Notes: generated from the sequence alone by a model not told the origin. DNA of 64,000 nucleotides from Calamus simplicifolius (GCA_900491605.1 UESW01004010.1:891335-955334), one strand, 5' to 3'. Shown: positions 34,737 through 46,802, numbered from the stretch's first letter. A program made the numbers and translations.

Positions 34737-35436
34737 CTACACCTCCTTCTTGTTGACCGGGGACCTCATATCTAGGATGGCTCGGATCTTATCAGGATTC
34801 GCCTCGATCCTCCGCTGTGTCACCATGAAGCCCAGGAATTTGCCTACGGTGATCCCAAAGGTGTACTTGCGGGGGTTCAACCTCATCTGGTATCGGCGGA
34901 GGTTGCCGAAAGTCTCCGCCAGGTTGGCAACGTGGTCAGTGGTACAAATACTTTTGGTTAGCATGTCATCTATGTATACCTCCATGTTACGTCGATCTGG
35001 TCTTCAAAGACCTTATTCATCAGCCTCTGGTAAGTGGCACCCACGTTCTTCAATCCGAACGGCATCACCTTGTAACAGTATATCCCTTTCTCGGTCACAA
35101 ATGAGGTAGCTTCCTCGTCCACTGGATCCATCTTGATCTAGTTGTACCCGAGAAAGCATCCATGAAGTTAAGGGTCTCGTGAACAGATGTAGCGTCCACT
35201 AGCTGGTCAATCCAAGGCAACGGAAAGCTGTCCTTGGGGTAGGCTTTGTTGAGATCGGTGAAGTCCACGCACATCCTCCAGCTTCCACTAGCCTTAGGAC
35301 CATCACGATGGGCCAGCCAATCGGGGTAATGGACCTCTCGGATATGGCCAGCAACTACCAGCTTGCGAACCTCCTCATCAATGGCCTTCTGTCGGCAGGG
35401 GAAAAGCTTCTCTTCTTCTATCAGACGGGCTGACAC
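34737..35436 (-). pseudogene. TAT-A reverse transcriptase
   Basis: Minus strand: CRQKAIDEEVRKLVVAGHIR, then SWRMCVDFTDLNKAYPKDSF and IDQLVDATSVHETLNFMDAF (to about 35150). After a frameshift at the YNQI block come VMPFGLKNVGATYQRLMNKV and the catalytic MEVYIDDMLTKS (34985-34950), then YQMRLNPRKYTFGITVGKFL. The YIDD centre is intact. Confidence 0.92.
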
Positions 35437-35779
35437 CCCGGTTTGATATTAAGTTGATGGGTAATTACCTTCTCGGGGATACCCAGCATATCAAACGATG
35501 ATCATGCAAAGACATCAGAGTTGGCTCGCAAGAAAGCAAGAAACTGATTGTGCGCCTCCTCCGGAAGCAATGCTCCAATCGGGATGGTCCTCGTCGGGTC
35601 CTCCCTTAATGGGAAAGTTAGCAGGTGCTCGATCGGTTCCCCTCTCCTCTCCAAGTCTCAGAGGTCAAGCGGCTCAGGTGCTGTTGCCGGCACTGCCCCC
35701 TGTGGGCTGGGGGCCAAATGGTAGCAGAGCAGAAGAGGGTTCTACTCCCTCCACATCTTCCTAACTCCCTCATTGGTAG

Positions 35780-36240
35780 GGAACCTTACAAGTAGTCTTT
35801 TGGTGGAAATAATGGCATCCAGAAGGTTTAGACCAGGTCTCCCAAGGATGGCATTGTAGGCCAGTGGGACCTGGACTGCTAGAACATTCATGAGAACCAT
35901 GCTCTGACACGATGACGTCCGGCTATGATAGGGAGAGTGATCTCCCCCTCGACCCTTACAGAATCTATAGTAAAACCCATCAAAGGCATGGTGACGGGCC
36001 GAAGGGAACTATGAGACAAGTTCATCCGAACAAATGCATCGTAACTCAAAACATCAACAGAGCTCCCACTATCAACTAAAATTCATTTTACAGGGTGCTT
36101 CATGATCGTCATAGACACGACGACGCTATCATCATGTTTGTTAACTGCCCCTTCTAGGTCCCTTTTAGAGAAAGGAATTACATAATCTACCCTTCCTCAC
36201 GTTGCTTTTTAGAAGTGTTACCTGCCTCCCAGTAGATCAT
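35780..36240 (-). pseudogene. TAT-A aspartic protease
   Basis: The minus strand shows the active site VDSGSSVDVLSYDAFVRMNL (about 36079-36020) followed by TMPLMGFTIDSVRVEGEITL, and after a frame change LGRPGLNLLDAI near 35845-35810. The D-S-G motif is intact; a TGA just upstream and a shift near 35910 break the frame. Confidence 0.85.
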
Positions 36241-37530
36241 GGCCACTGTCTTCTCCGTCGGGGCATTGTCTATGCCGATCTGGGATGCAGAAGGTGCCAA
36301 CAGATCCGGGCAGTAGGGTTCCCTCTCCGGATGAACTTGCCTAGGTAACCCTGCTGAACGAGTTCTTCGATAGCCTTCTTCAGCAGGCGACAGTCTTTTG
36401 TGTCATGGCCGTAGTCCCTATGGTATCGACAGTATAGTTCTTTGCTGTGGGGGACCCTGGACCTCATGGGAGGCGATGCCAGAGGTAGGGCTCGTCCTCA
36501 ATCTCCAACAGAATGTAGGATATTGGGGCGAGGAGTGGAGTGAAATGTTCTTTGGGAACCAAAGCCCGGGGTCGGTTATCTGGACGATGAGGCGGCTTAG
36601 ACTTTCTGGACTGCACCCCAGCAGGTTCTGGAGGTGCTAGCTTCTTGGCAGACTCCTTGTCAACCTCCCTCCTGGAGAAGTCCGCTTCATCGGCGCCCGA
36701 CTCAGCAATTCAGCGTAAGAGCTGAAAGGCTTTTTATCTAAAGAATAGGCGAACCTGGAAGGATGGAGTCCCCACTTTAGGGCCAGAGTGGCCATGGAGT
36801 ACTCAAGATTGTAGACCTCAAGTGCCGCTTCCTTGAACCGGGCCACGAAGTCCTTCAAGGTTTGCCGCTCCTCTGTTGGACGGCAAAGAGGCTATCAGCC
36901 ACCCGGGGAATCTTCTGGCATGCATCAAAGTGGGCCAAGAAAGATCGCTTGAGTTGCCTGAAGGAATTGATACTACGTGGTGGCAAACGAGAATACCATG
37001 CACGTGCAGCCTTCCGAAGTGTAGCTGGGAAGGCAATGCAAAGGAGACAATCTATGCCCTCTGGACTTGCATGATGACCTTGTAGCTTTCCAGGTGATCC
37101 AGGGGTCTACAATACCGTCATATGGATCCAGCTGGGGTAAACGGAACTGGAGTGGGACCGGCTCTTCCATAATATGGCGAGACAGCAGGGGGCGATGGTC
37201 GTAGTCTACCCCATGAGGGTTGGCAATTCTACGGCTGAGCTCCTCCAGCCGTTGATGGTACTCGTCCAACCATCGCTCGACCTGGCGAGCTATCTTTCTG
37301 TTAGAATCTCCCTTCGAAGATTCAGAAGACGAACAGGGAGAAGGTCGTTGGTGCAAGGAATGTACTTGCTTAGGTTCCTTCCCACTGTGTCACTTGGGGA
37401 GGCGGTCAAAACGATGGAAAGGAGACCGCCGCCGCTTGGAGGTTTCTTGACGGCGAGATCTCAGGGATGCATGGTGGAAAGCATCTGGAGGGGTCCTGCC
37501 ACGATGAGACTGGCTAGCTCCATGACCCTC
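36241..37530 (-). pseudogene. TAT-A gag, C-terminal three quarters
   Basis: Minus strand: an Arg-rich region (37530-37390), a coiled stretch ARQVERWLDEYHQRLEELSR (about 37293-37234), LPQLDPYDGIVDPWITWKAT, MKDFVARFKEAALEVYNLEY (36858-36799), and the zinc-binding-like YCRYHRDYGHDTKDCRLLKK (about 36440-36380), the C-x2-H-x3-G-H-x4-C form usual in TAT gag. Frames change at about 37140 and 36860. The N-terminus is displaced to 40509-40751 by the solo LTR. Confidence 0.88.
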
Positions 37531-40508
37531 TGTCATGCCCCAGACCCAAAATTTTGAGCTAGGGTGACAACCCGCCGCATGCCGGGCATGCAAGCATCCC
37601 AAATTTACACATTGATCAATATAAGGCAATAATTATAATTAGGCAATTCAAATCCATAACTTAACACAAACCATAAATATAAGTTTGGGCTACAAGCCCT
37701 ACACACAGTAATACTGGGGTTACAATGATATCATGGAACTAATTTATTTAATAGAAGCTCCACTACCCCATAAATCCATCTTCAATCCTGAGGCTCTAAA
37801 AATATTGTGAGATTTACATGAGCTCACACTCAATAAGTAAGCCTATAATAATAATATAAAATAGTCATATATCATCATATCTTATCAAGATATCATCAAG
37901 TCATAATTTCATAAACTTCAAAATTCAAATGCATTTATCATGCTATCAGAACAAGCATATCACCACTCAAATTAATTTGGAAGCTTATACAATAAATACC
38001 AGAAATTGCATTGTAAACAACCCACTATTTATATGATCATTTTTATATTATATCTTATGTGTCCCACGGCCCTGCAACACACCCAACTGGTCTAACATCA
38101 ATCAGAACACATCCTCTAGATGTGTGGCCTCCACATGCCATATCATTATCAATCAGCACACATCCTCTAGATGTGTATGGCCTCCACATGCCATATCATA
38201 ATCAATCAGCACACATCCTCTACATGTGTGTGGCCTCCATATGCCATATCATAATCAATCAGCACACATCCTCTAGATGTGTGTGGCCTCCACATACCAT
38301 CATAATCAATCAGAGCACATCCTCTAGATGTGTGTGGCCTCTACATGCCACATCATAATCAATCAGAGCACACCCTCTAGATGTGTATGGCCTCCACATG
38401 CCACATCATAATCAATCAAAGCACATCCTCTAGATGTGTGGCCTCCACATGCCATATCAATCAGCACACATCCTCTAGATGTGTGTGGCCTCCATATGCC
38501 ATATCATAATCAATCAGCACACATCCTCTAGATGTGTATGGCCTCCACATGCCATATCATAGGAGAACCACGGTGACACATAAATATAATTCAGGGTCAT
38601 CATTATATATGCATATCACACATCATGCATCATCATAAGCATAATCTTTTCATATCACATAAACCATGGTTTGTACAATCTTAATCATTGCATGTAACCA
38701 ATTCACTTTGCAAAGTTAAAAATAAACATATTTCTTCATATTTTGCATAAACGTATAAAACCATTACTTTGCAAAATATCACTGACTATAATAATTATAG
38801 CAATTACTTAATTATATACTCATGGTATCATTTACCAACTTTTAAAATAATCAATACCAATAAAACTTCATTTTATCTTATTTCATAATTATGCATAATT
38901 ATATAATAAATGTTGTAATGTAACAAATCCACTGTTTATGTAATCATTGTTTTCTTATGTGTCCCACGGCCCTTCAAATTAATCAGAACACATTCCTCAA
39001 ATGTGTGAGGCCGTATTACAATCAATCGAAACACATCCTACAGATGTGTGTGGCCACATCAAAATCAATCAGAACACAACCTATAGATGTGTGTGGCCAT
39101 AATATATGAAAACCATGGTGATATATATAAGATTATTTCAATGTCATCTTTACAATTGCATGTAGTCATCTCAATAATACCAACATATTTTGCAAGTCAA
39201 AGAATTTATATTTTTGCACATACACCAAGAAACTATTTCTTACAAAATAATACCAGTTACAATAGTCATAATAAATGCTCATATGTAGATTCATGATACC
39301 ATTTAAAATAATTAATCTAAATAAACTTCCATTTTCCTTATTTCATAATATACATGTAAACTATAAATTCATGATTTATAAATTACTAATTATAAATAGG
39401 CTTACTTACCTCATTACGCAACTCCAAAAATGATAAATCAGCTACTTGGACAATTGGGCACCTACAGCATTATTTTTCATAATTAGATCTCTAAAATCTG
39501 AATAATAAAAAGACTCCAACTCTACCCAAACTAATCCATGGGCTCAACTTTGGGCTCGAATATCTCCCAATAAAAATATCCAAATGGGAAAATAAAATTA
39601 CCCCAAGAAACTATAATTCATCTTGAATCGGACCATAATTTTATTTTCCATTTCTCGACCCATTATAGGGTCCAAAACCCTGCCCAAAAAGGCTCCAAAA
39701 ATGGTCCAACATGCCCACAGAAACACAGCCCAGCCGGCCCGATATCGCCCTCTTCCTCCCAGCTCCCCTGTTTCAGCCGAAACAGGGAGCTGAGTTGAGC
39801 CGGCGATCAGGGCCGCCGCCGGCCAAATTGGAGGCGGCCCGACCGTCGATGGTCGGACCAAAGCCGGCCGCCGCCGCTGCCGGCCACTCCCCCCCTCTCT
39901 CTCTCATCAATTTCTCTCCCTTTCTCTCTTTCATCTCCCGTGTGGAATTTACTGTGCCGGCGGCACGGCCGGCCAATTGGAGGCGGCCCGGCCACCGTTG
40001 GCCGGACCGGAGCTGACTGCCACCGCGGCCATCCCCTTCCTCACCCTCTCTTCCTCCAATTTTATCCTTAAACTCCCTTTTCTCTCTCTATCAGCCATGG
40101 CCTGTTATAGCGCCAGCGGCACGGCCGGCCACCTTGGCCAGCCGGACCTCCACGGACGCACGCCCGGCGCCGGTGGAGGTCACCGACCAAAGCTCAGACC
40201 CGGCGAGGCGACGGGCATGCCGCCGGGCCTAAACCAAGGATCGGACCAACTGCACTGTCCATTCCTCTCTCAAGCGCTCTCTCTCTCTCTCATCCTTTCT
40301 CTCTTCCAATCTGGCATGGACAGGAGGTTTACCTGAAGAAGACGCACGCAGGGATGGAGGAAGGAGTCACCCTCCATCACCTTTTAAACTCCCACGTGAC
40401 GCTTTGGATTAGGTAAAAAAATTGGGAATCCAGACGTCTTGCCAGTAGCCTAAGCGACAACAGGAATCCCTAGATGCCAGGTGTCATAAATAAGGCTGGG
40501 GGGTTACA
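37531..40508. repeat. Solo Tekay-like LTR inserted in TAT-A gag
   Basis: 2,978 bp from TGTCATGCCCC to GGGGGTTACA, flanked by a perfect 5-bp duplication CCCTC (37526-37530 and 40509-40513). The gag frame resumes across it. No internal retroelement genes are present, so it is a solo LTR left by recombination between two LTRs. It contains a tandem repeat array (38095-38560), an AT-rich middle and a GC-rich segment (about 39700-40340) with blocks resembling 3537-3806. By analogy with T1 its sense strand is minus. Open frames in the GC-rich part have no recognisable protein content. Confidence 0.92.
38095..38560. repeat. Tandem array of about 51-54 bp units with inverted arms
   Basis: Nine units, each with CACATCCTCTAGATGTG (arms CACAT and ATGTG) followed by TGGCCTCCACATGCCATATC and ATAATCAATCAG. 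A degenerate cluster of three more lies at about 38985-39105. It sits inside the solo LTR. Confidence 0.9.
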
Positions 40509-40751
40509 CCCTCCATGCAGGATGGAGGGGGTTGAGGTGGCAATGGCGTAGTGGTTGAACATTATCCCTGCAGCCCCTGAACCACTGCCATCAGGTCCTG
40601 AACCTACTGGATCAGGGCATCGAGCCGATCAGCCTGGCTAAACTGCGGCTGCATGGGGGGTGGAACAGGGGGGTCAGTCCCGAGGGCTTAGCTCATGGGG
40701 AATGCCCCCCAGCTGGCTGGTAGAAGCATCTTGCGCACGTGTAATCACCAT
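40509..40751 (-). pseudogene. TAT-A gag N-terminus
   Basis: The minus-strand ATG at 40751 opens MVITRAQDASTSQLGGIPHE, then stops at about 40675. A second frame shows LDALIQ, an amber codon at 40604-40606, then VQDLMAVVQGLQG. The region was joined to 37530 before the solo LTR inserted. Confidence 0.75.
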
Positions 40752-40784
40752 CTTCTTCCTTACGAAGATTGCAAGTTCATCGCC

Positions 40785-40822
40785 GCCCCCTTTCTGGCAC
40801 GCCAATCTGTTACTGCCAAATC
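40785..40822 (-). other. TAT-A leader start and probable primer-binding region
   Basis: Minus strand reads TTTGGCAGTAACAG, then ATTGGCGTGCCAGAAAGGGG. The second part resembles the ATTGGCGCGCCAGGTAGGGG leader common in TAT elements. TAT-B has the matching AGCAACAGATTGACGC at 53411-53426. Confidence 0.6.
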
Positions 40823-41490
40823 ACTTTCGGAAAGCGTCGAGCAAGAGAAGGGCTTTGAGGATCTTCAGAGGGATGATGACACCGTCTCCTATAGCCGAAA
40901 ACCTGCAACAAAAGTTTGGACCGGTAGTTCTGGTGGGGACCCTCCGATGCTCAAGTTAGTCGTTTGAAGAACAGCAGTAGAAAAGAGAGTGCAGAAGTTC
41001 CCCCCCTCATTATGAGTCAGGGCTCTTATATACCTGTTCGGAGGTCCCACTTATCCTTTATGGATAATCGTCGGATCACGTCTTCCGTCAAGATCGGCAA
41101 ACGGTAAGTGGGTGCATAGCCGTTAAACGCGCACCCTGAATATCGACAACTGCCCATACTATTTCGGTAACCGCCCATGATCTTGGCAAAAAGCGGATTG
41201 GCGGGCTACGTGGCAGTTTTAGTCGTTTTAAACCACTGGGCACAATATTCAAGGTCAGTTCCACGGCCGAGACTGTAGGCCAAAAGCGTGCCGAGGCAAA
41301 CTCGAGGCCGAGGCCAAGGCCGAGGCAAGACTCGAGGCCGATGTTGAAGCTGAAGTGAAGTTCACGATCGAAGTCGAGATGGAGTCCGAGGCCGAATCCG
41401 AAGCCGAGGTCTGAGGCTAAATCCAAAGCCGAGGTTCGAGGCCGAAGCCGAGGTCGAGAACGGACTAGCTGCCAAATTATTACTTATGTC
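40822..41490 (-). repeat. TAT-A probable 5' LTR
   Basis: No second copy exists in the window, so the limits are approximate. Support: a minus-strand TATA box TATATAAG at 41025-41032, the leader immediately downstream, and a GCCGAGG-rich U3 (41265-41460). The outer end meets CACTA transposase sequence between about 41470 and 41515. Confidence 0.5.
41025..41032 (-). promoter_or_regulatory. TATA box of the TAT-A 5' LTR
   Basis: Minus-strand GGTATATAAGAGCCC, about 200 bp upstream of the leader, is in the right place for U3/R transcription of gag-pol. Confidence 0.6.
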
Positions 41491-41498
41491 TAAGAACT

Positions 41499-42190
41499 AT
41501 GCAGACTATTACCCCATCTTTCTCATCAGAGCCTTGTAATGTTACATTAGGGCTAGCAAGTCATGGTTTCAATACGTTCCGAACAACAAGCGTTGCTCAT
41601 GGTACATGGCCTGTTGTATTGATTCCATATAAGTTGCCACTGTGGATGTACATGAAACAACCTTATTTTATATTTTCATTGTTAATTGATGGGCCATCCG
41701 CACCCAGAAATGATATTAATATATACTTGCAGCCTCTGGCAGAGGTGTTGAAAGAACTATGGAAAATTGGGATACAAACCGTGATGCTGCTAGCCAAAAA
41801 AAAAAAAAATATTCAAATGCGTGCAGCAGTTTTATGGACTATTAATGGCTTTCTTGATTATGCGAGCCTATTTGGATGGAGCACGAAGGTTCCATGGCTT
41901 GTCCATCTTTGTCACAAAGACACATGCTCTCATTATTTGAACAATAGACACAAGCACTGCTATATGATGCATCGTTGCTTTTTGGATGCAGATCATAGCT
42001 TTCGTCTAGATGAAGAAGTAAAGTAGAATTAGACAATGTGCCTAACACCATTGTCTGGGTCTAATGTATTACAACAGCTGCATAACATAGACATCACATT
42101 TGGAAAGCATAATTGTAATGTGGTTGGAAGAAGAAGAAAAAGGGATGATAATGTACAACCATAAAATGGTTGGAAGAAGCAGATATTTTT
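41499..42190 (+). pseudogene. CACTA (En/Spm) TNP2 transposase remnant
   Basis: The frame contains FSSEPCNVTLGLASHGFNTF, WPVVLIPYKLPLWMYMKQPY, FSLLIDGPSAPRNDINIYLQ, RAAVLWTINGFLDYASLFGW and KDTCSHYLNNRHKHCYMMHR, the order seen in plant TNP2 / Transposase_21 proteins. After a stop at 42024-42026, further matching pieces follow in frame (PLSGSNVLQQLHNIDITFGK at about 42043-42102; GWKKQIFF near 42170). A run of A (41796-41808) may cause a frameshift. The 5' half of the gene is missing at the TAT-A junction. Confidence 0.88.
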
Positions 42191-44614
42191 TTCTCATTGC
42201 CTTACTAGGAGACACTTCTATTGCGTCCATCACTCCATTCCCTCAGTTATCATCCTTTCGGTATTTTAATAGAAAGACAACTAGAAGCAATTTAATATGC
42301 ATTCATTCACTTATATTTATAATATGATAATAACTGTTAATTAAATCACGAGTTATTGGTCCTTCATATTAGTTGAAATGAGGCAGCATGTTAAGGTAAA
42401 AGAAGTCTCAAAGAAATCGGCAAAAGAATAGAAAGTATATGAGGCACCGTTGGAGTTTTCTATGGGGAGGCATCCTCATCAAGGTTGTACACACCATTAT
42501 GTTAATGAACTATTAAAAAAAAAAAGCTAAAATTAAAACACGGAACAAAAGAACAAATTGATGGGCAAAAAGATTCCACATTACTCAATAAGAATACAAT
42601 AGGAAGGAGTTGATGCAGATCAGCAAAGAAGTCCAAAGAATCTAATTTATAAATGAAAAAAAGTTAGGAATTTATAGAAAATAAAAAAATCATAAAACTA
42701 TTACAAATTCATACACAAATAAGAGTAAAACCAGAAAATCAAGTAAATCCTATTGAGAAAAGTCAAACCTTAACTTAGAAAATAGACCAAGCTGTTCCTT
42801 TATTATTCCAAAATTAAGCGTGGAAAACCTTGATGATAAAGAAGAAAAGCGATAGAATGTGAAATAAGAAGGGTGTTCGGTGGCCCTCAAAATAGCTCCA
42901 CTTGGCCAAGATGAAGAGCCTTATGATAGTGGTAGAAAGGTGGCAATGGGTTTGGAAGAAGATGACAGAGAAGGCAAGGTACGGAGAAGAGGTAAATTAT
43001 GGAAACAAGGCCGGATCAATTGGGATTTTGAGGATATGCACGCAAAAAGGGAATGCACGAAGAGAAAATAATTTGAACGATCAGAATGTTCTCAAAGGCT
43101 TATGTGATCATTTAGATTTCTTTATTATTTTTAATTTGTTATAAATATATAAATATATATAGAAACGTAAAATAGCTAAAATTTATGAATGTAGTTTTAT
43201 TTTATGCCTGTTAATCAGATCTTAAAAATGACAATACCTTACATTTTGCAACAAATGTAGGGTAAATTATTATTTCCTTGCATTTTTTAAAAATACGACT
43301 AAAATAGTGTAGTGGATTCTATTTTTTTTTCTTATAAGTAGTGGAGCATATTTCCTGAATAGAGCAGAGTGAAGGAAGCATATTTATGTAGCCAATCCAT
43401 GTAGTTGGAAAAATGCTTATATGGTTGAGTTGAGTTGAGTAGTGGAGCACATTATCTGACGTAAGTTTTCGTATAGTATAGTATAGTATAGTATATGTAG
43501 AATTTTTATATTAGTTAACATATAATTGATGCAACACATAATCAATCCAATCTCGTATGTATCTTAAAAATTTGATTACATCAAATCCAGTACTTTTAAC
43601 CCCTCAAAAGACTCAACTCTGAGCAGTAATTAGAGTCACCGAGTCAAACATCTATATCTATGATCATATTCAACTTATGCACAAAAGAGCTTGTGATATA
43701 AATCACAAACTCAAGGTGTGTTCACGAATAATCTTCTTTGATCACTCATATTAATTCATCTTTGTCCAGTTAACTTTCTAGCATCATCCCATGCAGTCGT
43801 ATGTGTTATGACCCTAGATGACAAGTTTAAGAAAGTTATTATGAACTCTAACTTTATGATATAGGTTCAAATCCAAGGATACATTATAGTTATAGGGCTC
43901 ACATGGTGATGGAAAGGGGATTTATCATGTCATCCCCTACTAGGTTAACTTTAGTATATGCAACAAACAATTCATGCTATGTTGGAGCTCCCACTCAATG
44001 GATCATTTCAAACTCAAATGCCATACGAATTGAAGTCTAGATATCGTAAAAATGTCCTTCCCAAGCATATACATATATGCTCTCGTTTGGCTACTTCAGG
44101 CTCGATGCCGATTTATGGACACAATGATATACATAATTTGTATCCAACTCATTTGAGTCCCATCTTAGTCTTAGCTAAGGTGACTTTCTTACAACTCATG
44201 CAACTCAATGGCATGATATCATTTTGCAATCAATGCAATCTATAAATTATGCATTATGCAACCTCTACAATGCTTCATGCAACCTATACATTTTGTAACT
44301 CATATTTTCTATAATTGATGCTGCTTTCATGCTTAATGCAAAATATGTATTTTTTCATAATATCACTACTTAAGCATCTATTATGCTTACTCTTATTTCA
44401 TATTGCTTACTTTTGTCTCATAAGCACTGATTAATATCTCGAGTCATCTCAAGAACCTAAAATATATTTGTCTAGCCACAATTGAAACAAAATCCTGAGT
44501 ACTTTGTGCATTCCTACAAGTAATGGGCTCTCCACGTCCAAAACATTAGGGACTATCCCAAATTGATTGGGGGAGAGAACAACTTCTTAGCATTAGGTTT
44601 AGTGACTTTATTAT
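42191..44614. other. Non-coding region, probably inside the CACTA remnant
   Basis: AT-rich, no recognisable gene. A 63-codon ORF at 42880-43071 has no family I know. A (GTATA)5 microsatellite lies at 43471-43495. It may be degraded CACTA interior between the TNP2 remnant and the Sirevirus-like insertion, but nothing in the sequence proves that. Confidence 0.5.
43471..43495. repeat. (GTATA)5 microsatellite
   Basis: Five perfect tandem GTATA units. Confidence 0.9.
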
Positions 44615-45724
44615 TGTTGCCGGGATCTAGCAACCCAAGAGGAGGGGTGAATTGGTTTCTTAAAAATTTAATCGGCTATCAAGTATATGCACTTATATTC
44701 TTTTACAAATGAGTATTGTGTAGTGAAGTGAATTTAATACACAATCAATCATAGAAAATATATCAAAATCAAACACAAAATATTTATAGTGGTTCAGTGC
44801 CAATCCTGTACCTACATCTACCCTCAAGAACATTAGGTATTTTCACTAATCACCACTAGCCAACCTAGCTAGCAACACTTATTTTGGGCACAAGCAAGCC
44901 TTACAAATAAATCACCACTAGCCAACCTAGCTAGCAACACTTGTTTCCGGGCACAAGCAAGCCTTACAAATACAAATCCGGATAGACATCTACCCAATCA
45001 TGTTTCACAACTGTGAAATAAATTAAAGCACAGTAATAGAATGTTTAATACAATAAGCTCTAGATATGAGCATATTTAAATAATGAGAATACTTATCAAT
45101 CTTAAAGAGCTAATCCCAAATTGCTTCTTTCTTTAATAACGCAGCAGTACAATAGAAGCCTTCAAGGTAGCTTTGAATGCTCTTCAATGAGGGTAGATGG
45201 AGCTTTAAGACCACTTGTTGAATCAGCAATAAAAGAACTCCGATGGCTTGAAAATAATCAAAACAATACTCCAATATTCCTCTAACAAATCTCTCTTTCA
45301 AATGATTTTTCTCTCAATATTTTTCACTGATATCTTTCTGATTTTTCCTTTTCAAAATCATATCACTTTCACACTGAAACACTATTTTTCTCTTTCTTTT
45401 TCTTCTATTTTTCTTCTTTTACTTCCTTACAAAATCACTATTCATCTCCACTATTTATAACAAGAACATCAAAATATAGATGTTATTACCATTATAAAAT
45501 GAAGAAGAGAAAGAGAGCAAGCTTAGATGGTAAACCGGCTAAGAGTAGTACAAGAAAATCCAATGAGTGAAATCCCGTTCAATAAAAATTGATGGCAAGA
45601 GGAGCAGTAGCATTCCAAAATATAGAAATCGGCAGCCTAAAATTTAAAAAGTGAAAGCAGCTAGCCGTTAGGCAGAGAATTGGTATGCCAAGAAGCAAAT
45701 CGCATTCCAAAATTCAGAAATTAG

Positions 45725-45965
45725 TATGCCAACATGACTATTAGCATGCCAAAAAGAAGTGTCAGGGAGCCGGCAGAGAGTGCTAAAGAATTAGCATGCC
45801 AACTCTAGCCATTAGCATTCCAAAAAGAAGTATCAAGGAGCCGGTAAAGAGTGCTAAAGAATTAGCATGCCAACTCCAGCCATTAGCATTCCAAAAAGAA
45901 GTATCAGGGAGCTGGCAGAGAGTGCTAAAGAATTAGCATGCCAACTCCAGCCATTAGCATTCCAA
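45725..45965. repeat. 71-bp tandem array I in S3 LTR
   Basis: About three units repeating every 71 bp (TGCTAAAGAA at 45781, 45852 and 45923), each with ATTAGCATGCCAACTCCAGC and ATTAGCATTCCAAAAAGAAG. Confidence 0.92.
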
Positions 45966-46134
45966 AATCCAATCACAAGGAACGAGACAAATGAAATAAC
46001 ACATAATCATGCCAACATATTAAATGCCAGGGAGCCAACCAATAGTTAATAAATATAAGCAAGCTAAGCAGCCAGCAGGCATCCGATCAAAGGCAAACCG
46101 AAGGCAACTCGAATGCAAACCAAAGTCAATAGAA

Positions 46135-46345
46135 TCTGATATTCCAAATCAAAGATTGGTAACCCAAGATTCAAGCATTAAGCATCCAATCCGAAGGCAA
46201 TAAAATCTGGTATTCCAAATCAAAGATTGGTAACCCAAGATTCAAGCATTAAGCATCCAATCCGAAGGCAATAGAATCTGGTATTTCAAATCAAAGATTG
46301 GTAACTCAAGATTCAAGCATTAAGCATCCAATCCGAAGGCAATAG
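46135..46345. repeat. 71-bp tandem array II in S3 LTR
   Basis: Three units with a different sequence but the same 71-bp period (AAAGATTGG at 46151, 46222 and 46293); each holds ATTCAAGCATTAAGCATCCA and CCGAAGGCAA. Confidence 0.92.
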
Positions 46346-46802
46346 AGTTATAGATAGTTTAAAAACATAATTCAGTGATGATTCAAAATATCATAGAATT
46401 ATAAATAGAAATCTATAAGATAATTGAATCCAGTTCAAACAATGCAAATATAATTAAACTTGAAAGTCATTTTATCAAATGAACCATATTACCTTATATT
46501 ATGAATTACAATATACCTGGGATAAATGAAGTGTATTGTTCCGTGATGAATAACCTAAATTGCTTGAACTTGACAGATACAATATTAGCACAATACTTAA
46601 TTATTTTGCATTTCATCAAAATCAATATGGGGTCAACAATCTTTTCCTTTTGATGATGATAAAAATATTAAGTATTCAAAAAGAAATAAGTAATTCAATC
46701 AAAGCATTCTTTGCAACTCTAAAGCATAAGATAGTGCATGCCAAATATATGTGTAATGTATCGAAAACTTAATTTTTTTTAAAAAAAATTATATCTTGCA
46801 AA

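Larger units (their letters stand above)
29240..41490 (-). mobile_element. TAT-lineage Ty3/gypsy element TAT-A with antisense extra gene
   Basis: Minus-strand element. From high to low coordinates: 5' LTR (about 40822-41490), leader, gag (interrupted by a solo LTR), protease, RT, RNase H, a second archaeal-type RNase H, integrase, repeat-rich spacer, and then a gene on the opposite (plus) strand. The second RNase H and the antisense gene are TAT-lineage traits. No matching 3' LTR is found at the low end, where sequence joins the truncated T1 LTR, so the element is 3'-truncated or misjoined. No target duplication can be shown. Confidence 0.85.
44615..46800 (-). repeat. S3 3' LTR
   Basis: 2,186 bp; plus-strand ends TGTTGCCGGG and ATCTTGCA. 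The minus-strand start TGCAAGAT follows the tract CCAAAGGGGGAGCTT. Two separate tandem arrays lie in it. A minus-strand TATA candidate TTATAAATAG is at 45451-45460. The inner end is set by the PPT; no second LTR is present to confirm it. Confidence 0.75.

Noticed and set aside
34489..35109. 206-codon plus-strand ORF
   Set aside because: Antisense to TAT-A RT and RNase H, which carry clear motifs; it shows no similarity to the antisense extra gene.
37174..37557. 127-codon plus-strand ORF
   Set aside because: It is antisense to recognisable TAT-A gag and has no protein features of its own.
38095..38560. CRISPR-like spaced repeats
   Set aside because: Units are contiguous tandem repeats without unique spacers, in a plant retroelement LTR.
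39598..40336. Overlapping ORFs on both strands of the GC-rich block
   Set aside because: High GC content reduces stop codons; frames overlap on both strands and lack conserved motifs.
41088..41426. 112-codon minus-strand ORF of repeated LGLGL-type peptides
   Set aside because: It is a translation of the GCCGAGG-rich simple repeats in the TAT-A LTR.
42880..43144. Two overlapping plus-strand ORFs of 63 and 80 codons
   Set aside because: They overlap in different frames, have low-complexity charged composition and no recognisable family.
43866..43876. GGTTCAAATCC B-box-like motif on the plus strand
   Set aside because: No A box or tRNA-like fold upstream; probably chance.
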